Shown one piece after another: positions 1-5,158 of a stretch of 7,654 bases of DNA (its first letter is position 1; each line of letters begins with the position of its first letter). The stretch covers positions 1-7,654 of the forward strand of contig CAJXOV010000095.1 of the NCBI GenBank assembly GCA_913057815.1. Reading direction: 5' to 3'. The notes beneath the pieces are model-generated. The model was not told where the DNA came from. It worked only from the letters and a program-made list of their open reading frames with translations, and ran no database searches. This DNA comes from an uncultured Flavobacteriales bacterium (GTDB lineage: Bacteria; Bacteroidota; Bacteroidia; Flavobacteriales_D; Sanyastnellaceae). The translations under genes and the position numbers were made by a program.

Positions 1-48
1 CGAGATGTAGAGAGGTCTCGTGGGCTCGGAGATGTGTATAAGAGACAG
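1..48 (+). other. Illumina/Nextera i7 adapter remnant (sequencing artefact)
   Basis: These bases are library-preparation sequence, not genome. In order they read: CGAGAT, the end of the P7 primer (1-6); GTAGAGAG, an 8-base i7 index as written on the oligo (7-14); GTCTCGTGGGCTCGG, the Nextera read-2 overhang (15-29); and the 19-base Tn5 mosaic end AGATGTGTATAAGAGACAG (30-48). The order and spacing match the standard construct exactly. Genomic sequence starts at base 49, inside a coding region, so the contig end is an unclipped read end. The mosaic end should not be read as a transposon terminus. Confidence 0.98.
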
Positions 49-114
49 GATTTCTATGGAGTCTAATTGACAAAGCGATTTATTAAAGTATTGCATGGAC
101 ATTTCTTCGTAGAA
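49..114 (-). repeat. Near-identical DNA block shared by the lipoprotein pair, copy 1 (copy 2 at 806-871)
   Basis: Aligned at a constant offset of 757 bases, 49-114 and 806-871 differ at only two of 66 positions (75/832 and 103/860). One change is a conservative Leu/Ile swap and the other is synonymous. Both copies encode the block starting FYEEMSMQYFNKS and ending LDSIEI. The flanking coding sequence diverges immediately beyond 114/871. On the other side the contig ends, so the true extent is unknown. Confidence 0.9.
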
Positions 115-705
115 TATAGAAAACGTGTCTTGAATTTTAACTAGAGTGCTTCTTATAAATTCTTTGTCGGCACCAATATCCCAGTCTAATCTTACAAAGA
201 TTTTTTCATGTCCGATAGGTTCACTCTTCTTTTTACTGTATTCCAAAACTCCTGCGATAGAATCTAAATTGAATCTTCTTGTTCTCTGTTTTTTTAAGAG
301 GCTAATTAAATCAAATGTTAACGAATCATTATGACCTATTCCACAATCTAATGATATCCTATTAAACCTACCAATGAAAACATCTACCTTCCTTCCACTT
401 CCACAGTGAGGAAAGTTACCCCATTTAGTAAAATCTAATTCTAGATAATTGGTCTTGTCTAACGCTAAACGAATCGGCAACCTAATTGAAGTTTCTGGTA
501 GCTTTTCAGCCATAAACTCACTAAACAAGACAATACCTGTGTCCAACGGCAACTCTAAAGTCATAACCCTCGGCCAATCTTCAAAATCAGACTCCTGCAT
601 ATATAACTCATTGGCACAAAACTCTTCTTTAGAAACATCAGAACACGAAATCAATAAAGCAAATATGACAGCGAGACAAATCACATATAAAGAAGGTTTA
701 TTCAT
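49..705 (-). CDS. Predicted lipoprotein, paralogue of the upstream gene; 3' end cut by contig end
   Basis: This frame is open for 219 codons from ATG at 705 to the adapter junction, with no stop; the C-terminus is missing. It begins MNKPSLYVICLAVIF and reaches a lipobox LISC with Cys21 as the expected lipidated residue, so a membrane-anchored exported protein is predicted. The mature part aligns throughout with the neighbouring gene at 698-1477: a FCANELYM motif, DWP, a VDVFIGRFNR segment, NDSL, WD..AD, and a final FYEEMSMQYFNKS block. By that alignment about 35 residues are missing. The start overlaps the stop of the upstream gene by 8 bp (ATGAATAA), which suggests translational coupling in one operon. 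I do not recognise the family. Function is unknown; a surface or periplasmic role is inference from the signal peptide alone. Confidence 0.85.
590..626 (-). repeat. Second conserved DNA block of the lipoprotein pair (partner at 1356-1392)
   Basis: At an offset of 766 bases, 590-626 and 1356-1392 match at 35 of 37 positions. Both encode the FCANELYM motif and the residues next to it, just after the lipidated cysteine. This is a paralogous coding repeat, not a mobile element. Confidence 0.85.
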
Positions 706-1477
706 TAATTTTTAGCTTTGGATTTGAGATCTCTATTCGAGTTGGTGGTGGCGTAGGACGAAGTGGCTCACAAATAAATACACATTGACAGTTTTTTATT
801 GCATGGATTTCTATGGAGTCTAATTGACAAATCGATTTATTAAAGTATTGCATGGACATCTCTTCGTAGAACACATTAATGGACTGTCTAATATTATCTA
901 GTGTTTTTACCAAGAATCCTCGGTCAGCTCGATTATCCCAATTCACATCTACGTATAACCATCTTTTCGGTAAAGGCAAACTTTCCTTTTTTAAAATCTC
1001 TAATATCCGTGAAATAGAATCTTTACTACACTTCCCTTCTCGTTTTCCCCTTAAATATTTGATGATTTCAAATTCAAGGGAATCATTCAAAACAAATTCT
1101 TGTTCTAGTATAACTTCATTAAACCTACTAATAAATATATCCAAATGTCTTGACGGCCAATTTGGAGCGTACTCATTTGGATTAAAAATTCCTATTTGAA
1201 TTGAATCAGTTAATGATAGTTTTAAATTAACATTTAGCCAGTAATCATCTTCTACAACTGATAAATTCTTAAGTGAGTCATAGATAAGCGAACTCATTAA
1301 AACTGTATCTGATGGGAGTGGCAAAGTAAATATAGTAGGCCAATCACCCAATATTGACTCCCGCATATATAATTCATTGGCACAAAACTCTTGTTCTATT
1401 TCATGAATGCAAGAGAACAAAACGCTAGTCATCAGAAATAGAAAAACAACATATAGGACATTGGCTTTAATTCTCAT
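698..1477 (-). CDS. Predicted lipoprotein of unknown function, first of a tandem pair
   Basis: A 259-residue protein if ATG at 1477 is the start. The frame also opens with TTG at 1495, but that adds only six residues ahead of a normal signal peptide, so I prefer the ATG. The signal sequence runs MRIKANVLYVVFLF and ends in the lipobox LFSC, Cys23 being the predicted lipidation site. The mature protein has FCANELYM at about 31-38, DWP at 45-47, a DIFISRFNEV segment, NDSL, and VNWDNRAD. At 203-224 lies the block that is nearly identical in the paralogue downstream. The last 35 residues hold a CQCVFIC cysteine cluster and a short proline-rich stretch (PTPPP). No known domain is recognised. It is probably the first gene of a two-gene or longer operon running leftwards, its stop codon being overlapped by the next start. 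Confidence 0.85.
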   Translation of the reverse strand: MRIKANVLYVVFLFLMTSVLFSCIHEIEQEFCANELYMRESILGDWPTIFTLPLPSDTVLMSSLIYDSLKNLSVVEDDYWLNVNLKLSLTDSIQIGIFNPNEYAPNWPSRHLDIFISRFNEVILEQEFVLNDSLEFEIIKYLRGKREGKCSKDSISRILEILKKESLPLPKRWLYVDVNWDNRADRGFLVKTLDNIRQSINVFYEEMSMQYFNKSICQLDSIEIHAIKNCQCVFICEPLRPTPPPTRIEISNPKLKINE

Positions 1478-1532
1478 TGGAACTAATTTAATCAATCAAA
1501 ACTTTAGAATCCTTTTTTCCATTTTCAAAACC

Positions 1533-1560
1533 ACTGAATAGTTTCAGTTCATAATGAACT
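1533..1560. promoter_or_regulatory. Two abutting palindromes, possible operator in a divergent promoter region
   Basis: The first is ACTGAA-TAGT-TTCAGT (1533-1548), with perfect 6-bp arms. The second is AGTTCAT-A-ATGAACT (1546-1560), a perfect 15-bp palindrome, and the two share three bases. They sit between the minus-strand lipoprotein operon (ATG at 1477) and the -7 element of the plus-strand lipoprotein gene (1573-1580), where a -33 region would be expected. That is a plausible place for a regulator to act on the small lipoprotein gene or on both. Binding is inference; no regulator is encoded in the window. Confidence 0.4.
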
Positions 1561-1572
1561 AATTCTTACAAC

Positions 1573-1580
1573 TATCTTTG
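1573..1580 (+). promoter_or_regulatory. Bacteroidota-type -7 element (TATCTTTG)
   Basis: Exact match to TAnnTTTG, 24 bases before the ATG of the small lipoprotein gene. No good -33 TTG is seen; the region where it should lie is taken up by the palindromes at 1533-1560. The same 10-mer, ACTATCTTTG, precedes fumC at a similar distance from its start. Confidence 0.55.
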
Positions 1581-1604
1581 TAGGAAACAAAAAAAGCAAT
1601 AGAT

Positions 1605-1853
1605 ATGACAACAGTCAAATACCACAGATTAAGTTTGGCCATTCTATTGATTTTCAATCTCACTTCTTGTAGAGAAAGTAACTTAGACTCAAAATCGAAA
1701 GAAACTCCTGAAATTAGCATACTGCAGAAGGACAAAGACAGAATAGAAAAAGACAAACAAGAACTAGACAGTTTTATAAGAGTTTTAAAAAGTGGTGAAG
1801 CAATAGACGACCAACTGATGAAGGAAATAATAGAAGCAGATGACTCGAAGTAA
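1605..1853 (+). CDS. Small predicted lipoprotein, unknown function
   Basis: An 82-residue protein starting at ATG 1605 behind a recognisable -7 element. The N-terminus MTTVKYHRLSLAILLIF leads to the lipobox LTSC, giving Cys22 as the predicted lipid-modified residue and a mature part of only about 60 residues. This mature part is highly charged, with Lys/Asp/Glu-rich stretches such as LQKDKDRIEKDKQELDSF, and is probably mostly helical, possibly a short coiled coil. It lacks cysteines after Cys22 and has no motif that I recognise. The gene diverges from the lipoprotein pair on the minus strand and may share regulation with it through the palindromes between them. The signal peptide and promoter support it being real; its function cannot be told. 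Confidence 0.7.
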   Translation: MTTVKYHRLSLAILLIFNLTSCRESNLDSKSKETPEISILQKDKDRIEKDKQELDSFIRVLKSGEAIDDQLMKEIIEADDSK

Positions 1854-1870
1854 AGTAATTAGTTTTTAGC

Positions 1871-1884
1871 TTGATGTAGGTCAA
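1871..1884. promoter_or_regulatory. FNR/Crp-family-like binding site (TTGAT-GTAG-GTCAA)
   Basis: TTGATGTAGGTCAA matches the FNR consensus TTGATnnnnATCAA at nine of the ten specified bases. It lies 17 bases after the stop of the small lipoprotein gene and about 170 bases before the membrane-protein gene at 2053. A one-mismatch -7 element, TACTTTAG (1900-1907), follows at a distance where an upstream activator could sit. The gap 1854-2052 holds no other gene that I can support. The match is seen; regulator identity and oxygen control are inference. Confidence 0.4.
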
Positions 1885-2008
1885 AGAGTTATTATCATTT
1901 ACTTTAGCTATAAGCAGAAAGAAAAAGGACTGTTAGAATTAGAAGAGATCTAAAATGCCAAGTTGCCCCTTTCCTAATATTCGGCACAAATCAAAGACTT
2001 GCGCCAGT

Positions 2009-2054
2009 AAGAGTTTGCATATTAATAAAGGCTCATTGATAATCTGAAACTCTT
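2009..2054 (+). repeat. Inverted repeat overlapping the putative start of the membrane-protein gene
   Basis: AAGAGTTT (2009-2016) and AAACTCTT (2047-2054) are perfect 8-bp complements separated by 30 bases. The right arm includes the first two bases of the putative TTG start codon at 2053. If this folds in mRNA it could limit initiation, but the loop is long and arms of this size arise by chance in AT-rich DNA. Confidence 0.25.
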
Positions 2055-2571
2055 GATACCTAAACCCTTGCAAATAGAACTATATTGGTTTTTAGCAGCA
2101 GCAGGCATTGCTGTAGCACTGAGTTTTTCTTGGCCTAAAACACTGTACTTATCTACTATTCCTGGAGTCTCACTTACCATTATGGATTCCTATTTTTCAT
2201 TTACTTTCCTTAAGATCTTCTTTTTTTACTTTACAGTATTTGGAACGGTGATTAGTCTGATGAGAGGAATAATAAGTCGTTTTAAAGCCATTACCATAAA
2301 CCTTCATTTAATTTTTTCCTTAACCATTTTAATTATATTGATAATAAGCGCAGAAGAGATTATATATGAATTGTATTATTCGGTTATAAACAATCAAGGA
2401 TTGACGGTTTACCCGCCACTTTCTGCATTATCACCTAAACCAGTAGACCCATTTCCTTGGCTTAGCTTATTCAATTTTATGTTAGTCGCTTCTATATTTC
2501 TCTTAGGTCTAAAAACCGGAAAACTAATAGATAATAATTCGACAGAAACAATTAGTGATATAAAGGATTAA
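2053..2571 (+). CDS. Four-helix membrane protein with cytochrome-oxidase-subunit-I-like motifs
   Basis: About 172 residues with four likely membrane helices, near 10-26, 48-69, 82-104 and 137-157. Two short motifs recall cytochrome c oxidase subunit I: LTVYPPLSAL at 117-126 (compare GWTVYPPL in the oxidase) and DSYF at 45-48 just before helix 2 (compare HDTYY). Their order is reversed relative to the oxidase. The only histidine is His85, so the haem and copper ligands are absent and it cannot be a working oxidase core. From memory, small oxidase-I-like proteins of this kind occur in Bacteroidota; their role is unknown to me. The start is uncertain: the frame opens after a stop at 2026 and has no ATG before residue 44, so TTG 2053 is the best guess, with CTG 2044 or TTG 2068 possible. 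An FNR-like box lies upstream and fumC follows, separately promoted. Confidence 0.65.
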   Translation: MIPKPLQIELYWFLAAAGIAVALSFSWPKTLYLSTIPGVSLTIMDSYFSFTFLKIFFFYFTVFGTVISLMRGIISRFKAITINLHLIFSLTILIILIISAEEIIYELYYSVINNQGLTVYPPLSALSPKPVDPFPWLSLFNFMLVASIFLLGLKTGKLIDNNSTETISDIKD

Positions 2572-2652
2572 TCAAAGAATCTGACCGATCAGAGAATCAT
2601 TAGAACTATTCAAACCCTTCACTTTTCAACCAACCATTATAGGTTACTTTAC

Positions 2653-2660
2653 TATCTTTG
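2653..2660 (+). promoter_or_regulatory. fumC promoter, -7 element (TATCTTTG)
   Basis: Exact TAnnTTTG match 28 bases before the fumC ATG, predicting a leader of roughly 25 bases. No convincing -33 TTG is present; the best upstream sequence is the T-rich CTTTTC near 2622-2627. It indicates that fumC is transcribed independently of the membrane protein ending at 2571. Confidence 0.55.
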
Positions 2661-2688
2661 CACCGCAAATAATTAAGCATTCACAGCC

Positions 2689-4083
2689 ATGGATTATAGA
2701 ATAGAAAAAGACACTATAGGAGACGTAAAAGTTCCTGCGGATAAGTATTGGGGAGCGCAAACTGAGCGTTCTAGAAACAATTTTAAAATAGGTCCTGCTG
2801 CCAGTATGCCGTTAGAAATAGTTCATGCGTTTGCTTATTTGAAAAAGTCTGCTGCTCATACAAATCATCAGCTGGGAGTATTAGACGAAAAGAAAAAGGA
2901 TCTTATTTCTAAGGTTTGTGATGAGATTATTACTGGTATGCATGATGATCAATTTCCGTTGGTAATTTGGCAAACGGGTTCTGGAACACAATCTAACATG
3001 AACGTGAATGAGGTGGTAGCTAACAGAGCTCACGTACTCAATGGTGGTGCGCTAGGTGATGGTGGTGAAATGCCAGTGAAGGCTAATGATGACGTAAACA
3101 AGTCTCAGAGTAGTAATGATACTTTTCCTACTGGTATGCACATAGCGTGTTACAAAATGGTAGTGGAAAACACAATTCCAGGTGTTGCGGCATTAAGAGA
3201 CACGCTGAAAGCTAAATCTGATGCCTTTAAAGATGTAATTAAAATAGGGAGAACTCACCTTATGGATGCTACTCCACTGAGCTTAGGCCAGGAGTTTTCT
3301 GGATATGTTTCTCAATTAAACCATGGTTTAAAAGCGCTAGAAAATACACTTGCTCACCTTTCAGAATTAGCACTAGGAGGAACAGCCGTAGGAACGGGAT
3401 TAAACACTCCTAAAGGTTACTCTGAACTGGTAGCCGAGAAAATAGCTGAGTTTTCAGGACATCCATTTATTACTGCTGAAAATAAGTTTGAAGCATTGGC
3501 GGCTCATGATGCTATAGTAGAGACGCATGGTGCTCTTAAGCAACTGGCGGTTTCTATCTCCAAAATAGCTCATGATATTCGTATGATGGCCTCTGGCCCA
3601 AGGTCTGGAATTGGTGAAATCATTATTCCAGCTAACGAACCTGGTTCTTCTATAATGCCGGGAAAAGTAAATCCTACACAAGCCGAAGCCATTACTATGG
3701 TTTGCGCTCAGGTGATGGGTAACGATGTTGCTATAACAGTAGGCGGAATGCAAGGACACTTCGAACTGAACGTTTTCAAGCCTATGATGGCTTATAACCT
3801 ATTGCAAAGCGCCCAGCTCATAGGAGATTCTTGTAGAAGCTTTGACGAGCACTGCGCTCAAGGAATAGAGCCTAATAAAGGAAGAATAGATGAGCTAGTG
3901 AACAATTCACTGATGCTAGTTACTGCCCTAAATACTAAAATCGGTTATTATAAAGCTGCTGAAATAGCTAATAAAGCGCATGAAGAAGGAACTACACTAA
4001 AAGCTGCAGCTCTTTCTTTGGCTTATGTTACTGAGGAGGAATATAATGAATGGGTAGATCCTGCTAAGATGCTTGGTGAGTAA
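2689..4083 (+). CDS. fumC: Class II fumarate hydratase (fumarase C)
   Basis: The 464-residue protein catalyses the reversible hydration of fumarate to L-malate in the TCA cycle, as an iron-independent cytosolic homotetramer. Length is close to the usual 460-470. Family motifs are intact and in order: [14 protein letters not shown] (96-109, substrate-binding Ser98 and Thr100), SSNDTFPT (141-148), [10 protein letters not shown] (187-196, with His190 equivalent to the active-site His188 of E. coli FumC), KFEALAAHD, and the mobile-loop signature [11 protein letters not shown] (319-329), which supplies the catalytic serine. The GSSxMPxKxN signature is shared by the whole fumarase/aspartase/argininosuccinate lyase superfamily. 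The near-complete fumarase character of the rest makes aspartase unlikely. ATG 2689 fits the family N-terminus ([16 protein letters not shown]) and a promoter 28 bases upstream. It is followed by a hairpin terminator and appears monocistronic. Confidence 0.98.
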   Translation: MDYRIEKDTIGDVKVPADKYWGAQTERSRNNFKIGPAASMPLEIVHAFAYLKKSAAHTNHQLGVLDEKKKDLISKVCDEIITGMHDDQFPLVIWQTGSGTQSNMNVNEVVANRAHVLNGGALGDGGEMPVKANDDVNKSQSSNDTFPTGMHIACYKMVVENTIPGVAALRDTLKAKSDAFKDVIKIGRTHLMDATPLSLGQEFSGYVSQLNHGLKALENTLAHLSELALGGTAVGTGLNTPKGYSELVAEKIAEFSGHPFITAENKFEALAAHDAIVETHGALKQLAVSISKIAHDIRMMASGPRSGIGEIIIPANEPGSSIMPGKVNPTQAEAITMVCAQVMGNDVAITVGGMQGHFELNVFKPMMAYNLLQSAQLIGDSCRSFDEHCAQGIEPNKGRIDELVNNSLMLVTALNTKIGYYKAAEIANKAHEEGTTLKAAALSLAYVTEEEYNEWVDPAKMLGE

Positions 4084-4109
4084 GTTGATAGGTTGAATAG
4101 ATTAAAAGT

Positions 4110-4138
4110 AAAAAGGGATGATTTGATCATCCCTTTTT
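4110..4138. terminator. Rho-independent terminator, probably bidirectional
   Basis: A perfect stem of 13 pairs (4110-4122 with 4126-4138) closes a TTG loop. Its core is GGGATGAT/ATCATCCC, flanked by A5 on the left and T6 on the right, so it ends in a T-run on either strand. It lies 27 bases after the fumC stop and 27 bases past the end of the convergent lipoprotein gene at 4165, and can terminate both. Confidence 0.9.
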
Positions 4139-4164
4139 TAGTTCCTTTAAGTTCTAAACCCTAA

Positions 4165-4722
4165 TTAATCCTCTTGGATTTTCATAGTAATCACATAAGT
4201 ATACTGCTCGCTAAGGATATCACTATCAACTGTAAATGCTTGGATTCCTCCACCACCTTCTAAGGAGTGTTTACCTCCAGAACCTTTGGTTAACTCAAAG
4301 GCGAATGCTTCTGAACTTAGGTTGAATTCAGGGTCTTCTCCGTTTAATCCTGACAATAGTATATCTGAAAATGCATCAAAAATAGAAGTACCACCTTCTC
4401 CAATAGAAACCGTTTTTTTGTCTTCTACTTCCCATTTAAAGTCTTTTTTTCTTTGTATGCCATTATCAAGTTCAAACTCATAATAACCGTCACCGTCTTT
4501 AAAAAAATTAACGAATCCTGCATTGGCTATAGTTCCTGAGACTATAGAAACTTCTGGAAATTCCTCTCCATCCACAACTTGGGTAGTTTTTACCCAGGCT
4601 AGAGATTCTATTTTATAATTTTCTTGTTTGTAAAGCTCCTTTTCTAATCTTTTTTCTTTGCTACAACTGGCACAAAGAAATGCAATAATGAAAATCGAAG
4701 AGAGTGTGTTTATTAATTTCAT
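4165..4722 (-). CDS. Predicted lipoprotein, unknown function
   Basis: A 185-residue protein starting at ATG 4722. The signal peptide MKLINTLSSIFIIAFLCASC ends in a lipobox with Cys20 as predicted lipidation site, followed by a charged linker (SKEKRLEKELYKQ). The mature part is rich in short alternating hydrophobic segments (ESLAWVKTT, GYYEFELDNG, KKDFKWEVEDKKTVSIGE, YTYVITMKI), consistent with a beta-sandwich or lipocalin-like barrel of the type common among Bacteroidota lipoproteins. That fold guess is inference. Glycine-rich turns (GSGGKHSLEGGGG) lie near the C-terminus. It is 83 bases downstream of arsC on the same strand, so it may be read from the recX-prfB-arsC side or from its own unrecognised promoter. 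It ends at the shared terminator with fumC. Confidence 0.8.
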   Translation of the reverse strand: MKLINTLSSIFIIAFLCASCSKEKRLEKELYKQENYKIESLAWVKTTQVVDGEEFPEVSIVSGTIANAGFVNFFKDGDGYYEFELDNGIQRKKDFKWEVEDKKTVSIGEGGTSIFDAFSDILLSGLNGEDPEFNLSSEAFAFELTKGSGGKHSLEGGGGIQAFTVDSDILSEQYTYVITMKIQED

Positions 4723-4805
4723 GATAGTGTGTTTTAAAAAAGTCTTTGGAGCAATTCAAATGCCAAAAACCAACTACTTACTAGAATCTCGAATTAACCT
4801 TTAAA

Positions 4806-5153
4806 CTATAACAACTCCAAAACATTAGCAGGAGGCCTACCAAGAACAGCTTTGTTTCCTTTAACTACTATTGGTCTTTCTATGAGTTTTGGATTTTCTA
4901 ATACTATAGTCATCCATTCCTCATCCGTAAAATTCATGCCCTTGAATTTATCTTTGTAGATCTTTTCTCCTTTTCTGAGGATGTCTTTTATATTCAAGTT
5001 CAGCTTGGCTAGCACTAGCTTTAGTTCGTCTCTAGAAGGAATCTCTTTTATATACTCGAGGATTTCTGGTTCTACTCCTTTTTCTCGGATAAGAGCTAGA
5101 GTTTCTCTGCTCTTAGAGCATCGTGGGTTATGGTAGATAGTTATTTCACTCAT
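4806..5153 (-). CDS. arsC: ArsC-family reductase (glutaredoxin-dependent arsenate reductase type)
   Basis: A 115-residue thioredoxin-fold protein. It carries the ArsC active-site signature HNPRCSKSR (8-16) with catalytic Cys12. It also has arginines matching those that bind arsenate in plasmid R773 ArsC: Arg60, Arg93 (ERPIV) and Arg106 (GRPP). In the family, arsenate is reduced to arsenite using glutathione/glutaredoxin. The full set of key residues favours true ArsC over the Spx-like branch, but no arsenite pump or ArsR is nearby, so a housekeeping or different redox role is possible. The start codon lies 5 bases after the prfB stop, so the two are almost certainly co-transcribed. Chromosomal copies outside ars operons are common in this phylum. 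Confidence 0.9.
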   Translation of the reverse strand: MSEITIYHNPRCSKSRETLALIREKGVEPEILEYIKEIPSRDELKLVLAKLNLNIKDILRKGEKIYKDKFKGMNFTDEEWMTIVLENPKLIERPIVVKGNKAVLGRPPANVLELL

Positions 5154-5158
5154 TGGTT

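Noticed and set aside
30..48. Tn5-like mosaic end as evidence of an insertion sequence
   Set aside because: It is contiguous with the index and P7 primer sequence, so it comes from library preparation.
49..705. Copy B of the lipoprotein as a pseudogene
   Set aside because: The frame is fully open to the contig end with conserved motifs and a normal start. Its truncation coincides exactly with the adapter junction.
146..1199. Plus-strand open frames across 146-334, 449-715 and 879-1199
   Set aside because: They lie antisense to the two lipoprotein genes, whose frames have signal peptides and mutual homology. The plus-strand products show no family features.
1559..1756. Minus-strand 65-codon frame
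   Set aside because: It is antisense to the small lipoprotein gene, which has a better promoter, a lipobox and an ATG start.
1955..2047. A 30-codon plus-strand frame (MPSCPFPNIRHK...) ending just before the membrane-protein start
   Set aside because: Considered as an upstream leader peptide. It has no supporting promoter spacing, no recognisable motif and ordinary chance length. It is also not in frame with the membrane protein.
2580..2593. TCTGA-CCGA-TCAGA hairpin after the membrane-protein gene
   Set aside because: Only five stem pairs and no following T-run, so it is too weak to call a terminator.
3454..3759. Minus-strand 101-codon frame inside fumC
   Set aside because: It lies wholly within the conserved fumC coding sequence and is a shadow frame.
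4286..4483. Plus-strand 65-codon frame
   Set aside because: It is antisense to the lipoprotein gene at 4165-4722 and has no features of its own.
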